A stretch of 43,232 nt of DNA from a virus: IMG/VR virus record IMGVR_UViG_3300025086_000063, positions 1-43,232 of that record; one strand, written 5' to 3'. Positions 11,788-19,793 of the stretch are shown one piece after another. Under the pieces are notes generated by a model, which did no database searches, was not told where the DNA came from, and was given only the letters and a program-made list of their open reading frames with translations. Positions within the stretch are counted from its first letter, which is position 1; every line of letters starts with the position of its first letter. The translations under genes and the position numbers were made by a program.

Positions 11788-12028
11788 AGGTTCAATATAC
11801 ACAGTAGAACAAATAGATAATATTATAAAAAGAGTTGAACAATTTAAAGAAGAAAACTCAGACGCAACACGAGCTAGTCTTGCAAGATACGCAGGTGTTG
11901 ATATATCAGTGTTGAAAAGATTAGAGAAACAAGGCAAACTTACACTACCGAAACCATTAACTCGTAAACAACAAACAAAAAGAAATGTTAACTGGACTAA
12001 ATCATTAGGAAAATTAAGAACATGGTAG
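11780..12028 (+). CDS. Putative helix-turn-helix protein, 82 aa
   Basis: It begins MPRGSIYTVEQIDNIIKRVE. Residues about 29-52 (ATRASLARYAGVDISVLKRL) read as a helix-turn-helix: helix, short turn at GVD, then a recognition helix. The C-terminus is basic (RKQQTKRNVNWTKSLGKLR). It overlaps both neighbours by 7-8 nt. It could regulate early promoters or bind the origin. The assignment rests on motif shape only. Confidence 0.6.
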   Translation: MPRGSIYTVEQIDNIIKRVEQFKEENSDATRASLARYAGVDISVLKRLEKQGKLTLPKPLTRKQQTKRNVNWTKSLGKLRTW

Positions 12029-12210
12029 ATGATGTAGATAGAGCTAACGAACAAATACAAAAAAGTATAGATGATACATTAAAAAATATTGACACTACAA
12101 TACCTAAGAATGTAACAGGTGAGTGTCTTACGTGTGGACAACCTGTTGATAACGAGAGAAGATGGTGTAACGCAGATTGTAGGGATAACTATGAAAAAAA
12201 CCAAAGATAA
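12022..12210 (+). CDS. Zinc-ribbon mini-protein, 62 aa
   Basis: It begins MVDDVDRANEQIQKSIDDTL, an acidic helical N-terminus. The C-terminal half has CLTCGQPVDNERRWCNADC, a four-cysteine pattern (C-x2-C-x10-C-x3-C) typical of small zinc ribbons. It overlaps the upstream HTH gene by 7 nt and the next Cys-rich gene by 20 nt, so the three small genes form a tightly packed group. A nucleic-acid- or protein-binding function is likely but unspecified. Confidence 0.7.
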   Translation: MVDDVDRANEQIQKSIDDTLKNIDTTIPKNVTGECLTCGQPVDNERRWCNADCRDNYEKNQR

Positions 12211-12361
12211 AAACGTATGTCATAAATGTGGAGATAAAGGAAGATTTCTTGATAGAGGAACTTGGTGGTGTGCATGGAAACAAGAAAAAGGTGTATATAA
12301 CTTAGTTGGAAGATGTAAACACGAAAAGAGAGATAGAAACTATGCAAATCCTGACGATTGA
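12191..12361 (+). CDS. Cys/His mini-protein, 56 aa
   Basis: It begins MKKTKDKNVCHKCGDKGRFL from the ATG at 12191. The frame is open further upstream with a GTG at 12119, but that would overlap the previous gene almost completely. CHKCGDKGRF, then WWCAWKQ and GRCKHEK give four Cys and nearby His, a possible zinc site. It overlaps the polymerase start by 20 nt, indicating co-translation with the polymerase. Confidence 0.55.
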   Translation: MKKTKDKNVCHKCGDKGRFLDRGTWWCAWKQEKGVYNLVGRCKHEKRDRNYANPDD

Positions 12362-14228
12362 TTTTGAAACATACTATGCTAGTGACTTTAGTTTATCTAA
12401 GTTAACTACTGAGGCATATATAAAAGACTCACGTTTTCAAGTTATTGGCTTTAGTATTAAAGTAAATGGTGGTGTTGCTAAATGGTACACAGGCACACAT
12501 AAAGAATTAAAAGAAATATTAAACTCATATAAAATAAAAGAAAACGGACTGCTATGCCATAACACTATATTTGATGGTGCAATACTATCTTTTATCTTTG
12601 ATATAACTCCTAAACTTTATCTTGATACTTTATCAATGGCTCGTGCTCTACATGGTATTAATGCAGGTGGCTCACTCAAAGCTCTTGCTGAGAAATATAA
12701 TTTAGGACAGAAAGGCACAGAAGTACTAGACGCAAAAGACAAAAGAATAGAAGACTTTGAACAAGATGAACTAGACCAATATGGTCAGTATTGTATTAAT
12801 GATGTAGAACTTACTTATAAACTTTTTCATAAACTATTAAGACCTCAAGAAGAATATGGTATAGAAGAGTTTCCAAAGTCAGAGATACTATTAATTGATA
12901 TAACTATAAGAATGTTTACTCAACCTCGTTTAAAAATTAACGACGCAATTTTAGTTGAAAGACTTGAAGAGGTTACGACAGAAAAACAACAATTATTATC
13001 TGGGTTAAAAGCTAAGTTAAACTGTGAGACTACTGAAGAAGTACGCAAAAAGTTAGCCAGTAATAAACAATTTGCTGAACTGTTAGAAGAGATGGGAGTA
13101 GTTGTTCCTTTAAAAGTATCACCAACAACAGGTAAAGATACATTTGCATTAGCTAAGAATGACATAGGGTTTATAGAATTAAAAGAACATGATGACCCAT
13201 TGATACAAGAATTGTGTACTGTTAGATTAGGAACTAAGTCTACAATGGAAGAGGCAAGGATAGAGAGATTCTTAGATATTGGATGTCGTAACAATGGATT
13301 ATTACCTATACCTTTGAAATATTATGGTGCACATACAGGTAGGTGGGCAGGGTCAGATAAAGTTAACTTTCAAAACTTACCAAGTCGTGACGTAAAGAAA
13401 AAAGCATTGAAGAACGCAATCATACCACCAAAAGGTCATGTCATACTAAACGTAGATTCGTCACAAATTGAAGCACGCATACTAGTCTGGTTAGCAGGAC
13501 AAGAAGATGTCGTACAAGAATTTAGAAACGGTGAAGATGTGTATGCAAACTTCTCTAGTAAAGTATATGGCAAGAAGATTACTAAAGCTAATAAGAAAGA
13601 ACGTTTTGTAGGTAAGACATGTACGTTAGGATTAGGCTACGGTACAGGTTGGAAGAAACTACAACACACCCTAGAAACATCTGGACAAGTTGCGAAGTTA
13701 GATGAAGCAGAATGTCAGAACTTGGTACGAGTTTATCGTGAAGTAAACCATAAAGTAATAGAGTTATGGAGAGAATGTGACAAGGCATTAGAGTCTATAG
13801 CAAGTAGTACCGACAAAGGCTATTACTTAGATAAACATAAGTGTGTACATATAGAGAAAGGTCGTATTAGATTACCGAATGGTATGTGTATATATTACCC
13901 TGATTTAAGGTGGGATACTTCAGAGTCAAGAGGTGAATTTAGATATAAGTCACGAAGAGGCACAGTCGGTATATGGGGTGGCTCAGTTGTAGAGAACGTA
14001 GTGCAAGCGTTAGCTAGGATAGTCATAGGTGAGCAAATGATAAAGGTTGCCAGGGAGTATCCAGTTGTGTTGACTGTGCATGACGCAATCGTTTGTGTTG
14101 CACCAGAAGAAGAAAAAGATATAGCACTAGAAAAGATTATGAAGATAATGTCTGAGCCTCCTGAGTGGGCACCAGATTTACCTATTGCCTGTGAGGGTGA
14201 TTATGCAAATAACTATGGAGATTGTTAA
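12342..14228 (+). CDS. polA-like: Family-A DNA polymerase with 3'-5' exonuclease
   Basis: 628 aa from the ATG at 12342. An upstream TTG frame adds 12 residues without a better ribosome site. Exonuclease: ILTIDFETYY (Asp7, Glu9), CHNTIFDGAIL and YCINDVELTYKLF. Polymerase: motif A NVDSSQIEARI (Asp near 372), motif B/O-helix RFVGKTCTLGLGYG and motif C LTVHDAIV (His-Asp near 580-581). All catalytic acids are present, so it should be a proofreading replicative polymerase like those of T7-type podoviruses. At about 630 aa it is short, lacking a 5' nuclease domain. It is followed with no gap by a GTG-started gene. Confidence 0.96.
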   Translation: MQILTIDFETYYASDFSLSKLTTEAYIKDSRFQVIGFSIKVNGGVAKWYTGTHKELKEILNSYKIKENGLLCHNTIFDGAILSFIFDITPKLYLDTLSMARALHGINAGGSLKALAEKYNLGQKGTEVLDAKDKRIEDFEQDELDQYGQYCINDVELTYKLFHKLLRPQEEYGIEEFPKSEILLIDITIRMFTQPRLKINDAILVERLEEVTTEKQQLLSGLKAKLNCETTEEVRKKLASNKQFAELLEEMGVVVPLKVSPTTGKDTFALAKNDIGFIELKEHDDPLIQELCTVRLGTKSTMEEARIERFLDIGCRNNGLLPIPLKYYGAHTGRWAGSDKVNFQNLPSRDVKKKALKNAIIPPKGHVILNVDSSQIEARILVWLAGQEDVVQEFRNGEDVYANFSSKVYGKKITKANKKERFVGKTCTLGLGYGTGWKKLQHTLETSGQVAKLDEAECQNLVRVYREVNHKVIELWRECDKALESIASSTDKGYYLDKHKCVHIEKGRIRLPNGMCIYYPDLRWDTSESRGEFRYKSRRGTVGIWGGSVVENVVQALARIVIGEQMIKVAREYPVVLTVHDAIVCVAPEEEKDIALEKIMKIMSEPPEWAPDLPIACEGDYANNYGDC

Positions 14229-14936
14229 GTGGCAATAGCCAAGATAAGACAGAATGATATATGCAAAGACTTACTTATGAAAAGAAAGAAGATGGGTGAG
14301 TTGAACGCAGAAATACTTACTAAGTACAGACGATATGCCAGAAATAAAAAAGCACAGTTGTTTGCAGAAGGTTATGTAGATGATGACCATGAGTATTGGC
14401 TAAGATATTATTGTGCGACTTGGTTGAGAGATAAGAAACCTAGTCGTATGGACAAGAGTAATAAACGCAGAAGAAACTGTCCAATACACAAGAAGAAAGC
14501 TAAAGTTGCAAAGTATAAAAGAATGAACTTAAATCTTTGGGGATTTACCGAGTCTATGTGGAATGATTATGCTTTTGCTGATATGAAAAGAAAAAACCCT
14601 AGACGAGTGATGTGGAAAACTCGTAAAGAACTTTATCATTGGCTTGTTAAACAATTAAAGATACAAGGTGGTCGTTCTGCTCATAGAAATAGAAATGGTA
14701 TTTACCCTAAGATGACAATGATAAGAAATGGAAACTTAACACCAAAACAAAACTTTTTAATACAAACTAACTTAAGTATTGATAGAATATTAAATAATAA
14801 GTGGTATGTAGAGGGTAATATGGTATTAGTTCAAAGACAACAGAACAAAGACAAGAATGCAATACATTTATATCAAACAGAAGATGTTGTTAAGTTACAA
14901 AGAAAAGCTACTAAAATATTTTCAAGAAGTTTGTAA
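14229..14936 (+). CDS. Basic protein with HNH-like C-terminus
   Basis: 235 aa, starting with GTG immediately after the polymerase stop; GGAG inside the polymerase end serves as ribosome site. It is very basic, with an NCPIHKKKAKV segment near residue 85. The C-terminal segment LSIDRILNNKWYVEGNMVLV then QRQQNKDKN matches the tail of phage HNH/endonuclease VII-like proteins (SIDRI-x-x-x-K-x-Y-x-x-x-N, then Asn-x-x-Lys). The upstream His and Cys pairs of a complete HNH are not obvious, so activity is uncertain. Likely role: nuclease or DNA-binding partner in replication or recombination. It could also be a degenerate homing nuclease. Confidence 0.55.
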   Translation: MAIAKIRQNDICKDLLMKRKKMGELNAEILTKYRRYARNKKAQLFAEGYVDDDHEYWLRYYCATWLRDKKPSRMDKSNKRRRNCPIHKKKAKVAKYKRMNLNLWGFTESMWNDYAFADMKRKNPRRVMWKTRKELYHWLVKQLKIQGGRSAHRNRNGIYPKMTMIRNGNLTPKQNFLIQTNLSIDRILNNKWYVEGNMVLVQRQQNKDKNAIHLYQTEDVVKLQRKATKIFSRSL

Positions 14937-14988
14937 ACATGTGTAATATATGAGATTATTAGCTAATCTAAATAACAAAAGGATTAAT

Positions 14989-15645
14989 ATGGTAGATTTT
15001 ACTTGGAGTTATTCATCATTAAAACAATATCAAAACTGTCCTAAACAATATCAAGAAATACGTGTTCTTAAAAACTATACCATAAAAGAAAGTGAAGCTA
15101 TGATTTATGGTAAAGAAGTGCACACTGCACTGGAAGAATACGTAAGAGATAATAAACCATTAGCTAAGAACTATCAAAGATTTAAAGGTATGGTTGACTC
15201 TTTAGTAAATATAAAAGGTGATAAATATGTTGAGTATGAAATGGCACTTAAACATGATAGAACACCTTGTGATTTTCACAATAAAGATAGATGGGTAAGA
15301 GGTATTGCTGATTTAGTTATTGTTGATGAAGATTGTGCGTTTATAGTTGACTACAAAACAGGAAGTAAAAAATATCCAGACCCTAAACAGTTAAGATTAA
15401 TGTCTTTAATGGCGTTTACACATTTTCCTGATGTGCAGAAAATAAAAGCAGGGTTATTATTTGTTATGCATAATGCTTTTATTACTGAAGAATATCATAG
15501 GAGAGACATGGATAAATCGTGGGGTATGTTTGAACAATCTTTAAAAAGATTAGAAAACTCTTATGAAACAGATACTTGGCAGCCAAATCCTACACCTTTA
15601 TGTGGGTGGTGTTCTGTAGACAGTTGTGAATTTAACTCTAAGTAG
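14989..15645 (+). CDS. Cas4/RecB-like PD-(D/E)XK nuclease, probable Fe-S
   Basis: 218 aa from the ATG at 14989 (AAAGG upstream); the frame from 14950 adds 13 residues without a ribosome site. The N-terminal motif WSYSSLKQYQNCPKQYQEI is the conserved start of this nuclease family. GKEVHTALEEYV follows, then the catalytic strand pair IADLVIV and AFIVDYKTGSK (Asp...Asp-x-Lys). Gln in DPKQLRLMSL fits motif IV. One N-terminal Cys plus LCGWCSVDSC at the C-terminus (C-x2-C-x4-C) forms the four-cysteine Fe-S arrangement of Cas4/AddB-type enzymes. Likely role: DNA exonuclease in recombination or host DNA degradation. Confidence 0.88.
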   Translation: MVDFTWSYSSLKQYQNCPKQYQEIRVLKNYTIKESEAMIYGKEVHTALEEYVRDNKPLAKNYQRFKGMVDSLVNIKGDKYVEYEMALKHDRTPCDFHNKDRWVRGIADLVIVDEDCAFIVDYKTGSKKYPDPKQLRLMSLMAFTHFPDVQKIKAGLLFVMHNAFITEEYHRRDMDKSWGMFEQSLKRLENSYETDTWQPNPTPLCGWCSVDSCEFNSK

Positions 15646-15657
15646 TATAATACAAAA

Positions 15658-15948
15658 ATGGCAGTCAAAAAAAGAAATTACAAAAAAGAATATCAACAGC
15701 AGAAAGCTAGAGGTGAGCATAAAAATCGTATGGAACGCCAACGTGGTCGCCGTAAGCTAGATAAAGCAGGTGTTGCCCGTAAAGGCAAAGATGTATCACA
15801 TGTTAAAGCCTTATCTAAAGGCGGTAAAAATAAAGATGGCTTAAAAGTAGTATCTAAATCTAAGAATCGTTCATTCAAACGTAACTCTCAAGGCAAACTA
15901 ATATCAGAAACAAGCAAGAGAGAAAGAAAAAAATCTAAAAAATCTTAA
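15658..15948 (+). CDS. Highly basic HNH-like protein, 96 aa
   Basis: It begins MAVKKRNYKKEYQQQKARGE; nearly 40 percent of residues are Lys or Arg. The segment DVSHVKALSKGGKNKDGLKV followed by KSKNRSFKR resembles the core of small HNH nucleases (His, then Gly-Gly, Asn, and a later Asn). The first catalytic His pair and zinc cysteines are missing, so it may be a DNA-binding derivative rather than an active enzyme. The ribosome site is weak. It sits between the Cas4-like nuclease and the helicase promoter. Confidence 0.65.
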   Translation: MAVKKRNYKKEYQQQKARGEHKNRMERQRGRRKLDKAGVARKGKDVSHVKALSKGGKNKDGLKVVSKSKNRSFKRNSQGKLISETSKRERKKSKKS

Positions 15949-15967
15949 TAAGATAGTAAATTATTAG

Positions 15968-15995
15968 TTGACTTTCTATATTAGAGGTGTAAACT
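15968..15995 (+). promoter_or_regulatory. Sigma-70-type promoter before the helicase
   Basis: TTGACT (15968-15973), 16-bp spacer, TAAACT (15990-15995), in the only 70-nt gap of the replication core. The leader is short, about 20 nt. No early-type repeat or palindrome is present, so this promoter belongs to a different class from those at 256, 1282, 2812 and 4470. Confidence 0.55.
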
Positions 15996-16018
15996 GTATA
16001 TCTTACTGAGATAAAACT

Positions 16019-17587
16019 ATGAATTTATATAAAAATAAAGTATTAAAATTAAAACTACGAGACGAATCAGCAAAACTAGTAAAACAATATATTGAAAGAA
16101 GTGAAATACTTTCAAGAAATGAAGATGGGGTAAACGAAGTAGTTATTTATTGGGGACTTGATGAAATAACTTTACTTAATCAACTTGTAAATACAAATAA
16201 AAATATACCTTCTCCTATTACTAAAGAATATAAATGGGCAGGACTATATGAACCCTTTGACCATCAACGTGTTACATCTGAATTTTTATCTATAACTAAA
16301 AGAGGTTTTTGTTTTAACGAAGCAGGAACAGGTAAAACTTCGTCAGCATTATGGGCAGCTGATTATCTTATGAATAAAGGTAAAGTTAAACGTGTGCTTA
16401 TAATATGTCCTCTATCAATTATGTACTCAGCATGGCAAGGAGATATATTTAATACTTGTATGCATAGAACATCACAAGTTTGTCATGGTACTAAAGAAAA
16501 ACGTCAACTTATAATAAACGGTGAGTATGAATTTATAATAATAAATTATGATGGTGTGGCTATTGTAAGAGATGATATTAAACGAGCTAATTTTGATTTA
16601 ATTATTGTTGATGAAGCTAATGCATATAAATCAACCTCAACAAGTCGTTGGAAAACATTAGCTAAAATATTAACACCTCGCACTAGATTGTGGATGATGA
16701 CAGGAACACCTGCATCTCAATCACCAGAGGATGCATATGGATTAGCTAAATTAGTTTGTCCAGAACGTGTGCCTAAGTTTAAAACAGCATGGCGAGATAA
16801 AGTGATGTATCAAATTTCTAGATTTAAATGGATACCAAGACCAACTGCAAAAGACGATGTGTTTAAAGCACTTACACCTGCGATTAGATTTGCAAAAGAT
16901 GAATGTTTAGACTTACCTGATGTTATGTATCAAACGAGAAATGTTGAATTAACAGCACAAGCTAAAAAATATTATAAGCAACTTAAAAACCAAGCACTAA
17001 TTGAAACAGCAGGAGAACAAATATCTGCTGTAAATGCAGCTTCTGGCATGAATAAATTATTACAGATATCAGGCGGTGCAGTTTATACAGACACAAAAGA
17101 AACAATAACATTTGATATAAAACCTAGATTGAATGCATTACTAGAAGCTATTGAAGAGACTTCACATAAAGTATTAGTTTTTGTTCCATATAGACATACT
17201 ATTAATGTGGTGTCTGAGTTTTTATCAAAGAACAATATAACAAACGAATTAATACATGGTGATGTTAGTGCAAGAGAGAGATACAACATTATTACAAAAT
17301 TTCAAACCGTAGAAGACCCTAGAGTTTTAATTATACAACCTCAATCTGCTTCACATGGAGTTACATTAACTGCTGCTAACGTAGTAGTCTTTTGGTCTCC
17401 TGTAATGTCAGTAGAAGTTTATTTACAGTGTATAGCTAGGATGGATAGAGTAGGACAAAAGAACAAAATGACAGTTGTTCACCTACAAGGCTCTGCTGTT
17501 GAAAAAAGAATGTATGCGATGCTACGAGGAAAAGTAGACCAACATACTAAATTAGTAGACTTATATAGGGAGGTCTTAGAAGAATGA
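16019..17587 (+). CDS. SNF2-family helicase/ATPase
   Basis: 522 aa. Motif Q-like YEPFDHQ, motif I FNEAGTGKTSSA (Lys106), motif II IIVDEAN (Asp198-Glu199; Asn in place of the usual His), motif III MMTGTPASQSPED, and in the second RecA domain LVFVPYRHTINV, LIHGD, GVTLTAANVVV and QCIARMDRVGQKN (arginine-finger motif VI). This is the complete SF2/SNF2 set. Phage SNF2 helicases of this size are replication or recombination helicases, and their place beside the polymerase and primase fits. The stop overlaps the next ATG (ATGA at 17584). Confidence 0.94.
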   Translation: MNLYKNKVLKLKLRDESAKLVKQYIERSEILSRNEDGVNEVVIYWGLDEITLLNQLVNTNKNIPSPITKEYKWAGLYEPFDHQRVTSEFLSITKRGFCFNEAGTGKTSSALWAADYLMNKGKVKRVLIICPLSIMYSAWQGDIFNTCMHRTSQVCHGTKEKRQLIINGEYEFIIINYDGVAIVRDDIKRANFDLIIVDEANAYKSTSTSRWKTLAKILTPRTRLWMMTGTPASQSPEDAYGLAKLVCPERVPKFKTAWRDKVMYQISRFKWIPRPTAKDDVFKALTPAIRFAKDECLDLPDVMYQTRNVELTAQAKKYYKQLKNQALIETAGEQISAVNAASGMNKLLQISGGAVYTDTKETITFDIKPRLNALLEAIEETSHKVLVFVPYRHTINVVSEFLSKNNITNELIHGDVSARERYNIITKFQTVEDPRVLIIQPQSASHGVTLTAANVVVFWSPVMSVEVYLQCIARMDRVGQKNKMTVVHLQGSAVEKRMYAMLRGKVDQHTKLVDLYREVLEE

Positions 17588-17991
17588 CAGATAAAAAACT
17601 TACAGCTAATGAAAAATTAGTTAAGACATATGTAGCTATAAGAGATGAGAGAAACAAACTTTCTAGGGAGTTTGAAGCTAAAGATAAAGATTTAGCTAAT
17701 GACCTTGTCTCTATAGAACAGGCTTTATTAAGTTCTTGTAATGAGATAGGTGCTGACAGTATTCGTACTGGGTTTGGCACAGTTATCAAGAGCACTAAAG
17801 AAAATTTTGTTTGTGGAGATTGGGATAACTTTAAAAAGTGGGATGGTTTTGAAGTAGAGTTATTACAACAACGACTCCATCAAGGAAATTTCAAAGAATT
17901 TTTAAGTAATCGTGAGGATGAGGGACTTCCACCTGGAATTAGCACCATGCGAGAATTTAAAATAACTGTACGTAAACCAACTAAATCTTAA
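17584..17991 (+). CDS. Replication-module protein, 135 aa, unknown
   Basis: It begins MTDKKLTANEKLVKTYVAIR. Residues about 1-55 form a charged coiled-coil-like helix. After that comes IRTGFGTVIKSTKENFVCGD, a Trp-rich part (WDNFKKWDGF) and a basic end (FKITVRKPTKS). It lies between the helicase and the ssDNA-binding candidate, is coupled to the helicase by ATGA, and is followed after 12 nt by the next gene. I recognise the pattern as one carried in phage replication modules but cannot name a family. A helicase- or ssDNA-accessory role is inferred. Confidence 0.7.
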   Translation: MTDKKLTANEKLVKTYVAIRDERNKLSREFEAKDKDLANDLVSIEQALLSSCNEIGADSIRTGFGTVIKSTKENFVCGDWDNFKKWDGFEVELLQQRLHQGNFKEFLSNREDEGLPPGISTMREFKITVRKPTKS

Positions 17992-18003
17992 GGAGATTAT
18001 ACT

Positions 18004-18675
18004 ATGGCAAGAGAAACTATAACTACAGAAACAGGGGTTGCTTTGTACCCTTGGTTGACTAAACCAGACACAAAGTATAGTGAAGAGGGAGAGTATAAAG
18101 TTAATCTTATACTATCTAAAGAAAATGCTGCACCAATTATTAAAACTATTGTTGGTGTGCATGAAGACAACTATAAAGAGCAACTAAAGATACAGAAGAA
18201 AAAATCTGTTACACAAGCGGCACCTCCATTTACAGAAGAATTGGATGATAATGGTAAACCAACAGGTAATTATATCTTTAAGTTTAAATCAAAAGCAGCT
18301 TACAAACCTGCAATTTTTGATGCAAAAGGTAATGCATTGATTGACCCTCCAATTTGGGGTGGCTCTGAATTAAAAGTTAACGCAGCATTGTATCCATATT
18401 TTTCACCTATGAACGGAGCAGGTGTTTCATTAAAGATAAAAGCTGTTCAAGTAATCGCTCTTGTTGAAGGCTCAGAAGGTGCAAGCCGTTTTGGGTTCAG
18501 TGAGACTAGCGGATACAATGTTAAAGATGGTGTTGATGAACAAGTAGATGCTAAAGTTTTTGATAAAAAAGCAGATGATGTTCCTGAGCCTGAAGTAGTA
18601 AAAACTAAATCCGCATCTGATGGAAGTAAAGACGTTACAGACATTTTAGATAAGTGGGGAGTAAAGGATGACTGA
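18004..18675 (+). CDS. Putative ssDNA-binding protein (DUF2815-like)
   Basis: 223 aa behind AAGGAG. It begins MARETITTETGVALYPWLTK and is predicted to be a beta-rich OB-type domain (GEYKVNLILSKENA, NYIFKFKSKAAYK, ELKVNAALYPYF, GVSLKIKAVQVIAL). A flexible acidic C-terminus ends in ILDKWGVKDD. This layout matches phage SSBs of the DUF2815 / T7 gp2.5 type, where the acidic tail docks the polymerase and helicase. The same tail (DKWG) ends the neighbouring protein at 18668. It overlaps that gene by 8 nt. Function: coats ssDNA at the fork and promotes annealing. Confidence 0.75.
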   Translation: MARETITTETGVALYPWLTKPDTKYSEEGEYKVNLILSKENAAPIIKTIVGVHEDNYKEQLKIQKKKSVTQAAPPFTEELDDNGKPTGNYIFKFKSKAAYKPAIFDAKGNALIDPPIWGGSELKVNAALYPYFSPMNGAGVSLKIKAVQVIALVEGSEGASRFGFSETSGYNVKDGVDEQVDAKVFDKKADDVPEPEVVKTKSASDGSKDVTDILDKWGVKDD

Positions 18676-19483
18676 TGATTTGTGGGGTATTCTACAAAAC
18701 AATCCAGATTTACAAGAAGGACTGGATGAAGATACCCTCGCTGTTGCAAGTGGGGGTGGTAGAGATTCCACTAAACGAATATCTATTCGTGATAAAAATT
18801 TTCATAAAGTCGTCAATGGTAAAGAAATATCTACTATAGAAGATAATTATATGAACGTAATTATAGTGAAGATGGCTCATAATGCTTCACGTACTTTCTA
18901 TGAAAAAGAGTATGAAGAAGGTAAACCTGTCTCACCGACTTGTTGGTCAACTGATTCTAAATTACCTGATGAAGAAGTACCAACACCTCAAGCTAAAAAC
19001 TGTAATGTTTGCGAGCTTAGTGTTAGAGGTTCTGGTGCAGGTGGTATGGGTGCAGCGTGTAAACTTTCGTGGCGGATTGCTGTTGTATTAGCAAATGACC
19101 CAGCTGGTGATGTGATGCAAATGATTTTACCTGCAACTTCAGCATTTGGAAAAGAGGATATGGGTAAATGGCCTTTCAGACCTTATGTGCAAATGTTAGC
19201 TAATAATAATGTTAGTGCTGGTAATGTGGTAACTAAAATGCAATTTGACTCAGAAGCTTTTATACCTAAGCTATATTTTTCACCAGCGGCAGCTGTTAAA
19301 ACTGAAGATATAGATATACTAAAAGGACAAGCTAAATCAACGGCAGCTAAAGAAGCTATCAAGATGAATGTGTATCAGAGTAATTTTAAAAAATCACCGT
19401 TTGCTAAACCAAAACCTATAGTAGATGAGAATGACATAAATACCCTAATGGATAAATGGGGCATAGAAACTGAGGGAGATTAA
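18668..19483 (+). CDS. Zinc-containing protein sharing an SSB tail
   Basis: 271 aa, coupled to the SSB by an 8-nt overlap. It begins MTDDLWGILQNNPDLQEGLD. A four-cysteine set lies at about residues 97-136 (CWSTDS, then NCNVCELS, then ACKLSWR), a likely zinc site. The surrounding beta-rich region (MQMILPATSAFGKEDMGKWP) recalls zinc-bearing ssDNA-binding proteins such as T4 gp32, though homology is not shown. The C-terminus LMDKWGIETEGD repeats the DKWG tail of the upstream SSB. A second ssDNA-binding or loader protein that competes for the same partner is a good hypothesis. Confidence 0.65.
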   Translation: MTDDLWGILQNNPDLQEGLDEDTLAVASGGGRDSTKRISIRDKNFHKVVNGKEISTIEDNYMNVIIVKMAHNASRTFYEKEYEEGKPVSPTCWSTDSKLPDEEVPTPQAKNCNVCELSVRGSGAGGMGAACKLSWRIAVVLANDPAGDVMQMILPATSAFGKEDMGKWPFRPYVQMLANNNVSAGNVVTKMQFDSEAFIPKLYFSPAAAVKTEDIDILKGQAKSTAAKEAIKMNVYQSNFKKSPFAKPKPIVDENDINTLMDKWGIETEGD

Positions 19484-19484
19484 A

Positions 19485-19793
19485 ATGGCAAGACCATATA
19501 GTGATAAACTTTTAATTCATCTAACTAATGCTGACCCTGAGAGGGTTGGTATACAGTTAGCAAAGTTATGCGTAGAGGCTAAACTACCTGCTTCAGCAGT
19601 AGCTGAATATTTTGAAGTCTCAAGGATGGCAGTGCATGGATGGTTTAGAGGTAAATATATACGAGAAAAAAAATGTATTAGTATTAGAAAATTTATGAGT
19701 GTAGTACAAAAAGACTTGGATAAAGGGAAGTTACCAACTAAAACTCAGGTATTAGCTAAGAAATATTTACAGAATATAGAAAATGATTACTAA
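19485..19793 (+). CDS. Helix-turn-helix DNA-binding protein, 102 aa
   Basis: It begins MARPYSDKLLIHLTNADPER. Residues about 36-59 (ASAVAEYFEVSRMAVHGWFR) are a clear Cro/CI-type helix-turn-helix, with Ala and Val at the expected turn positions and a recognition helix rich in Arg, His and Trp. The C-terminus is basic. GAGGGAG precedes the ATG. It overlaps the primase-helicase gene by 11 nt. As a regulator made with the replication genes it is the best candidate in the window to bind the early palindromes or the operator repeat, though this is only inference. Confidence 0.75.
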   Translation: MARPYSDKLLIHLTNADPERVGIQLAKLCVEAKLPASAVAEYFEVSRMAVHGWFRGKYIREKKCISIRKFMSVVQKDLDKGKLPTKTQVLAKKYLQNIENDY

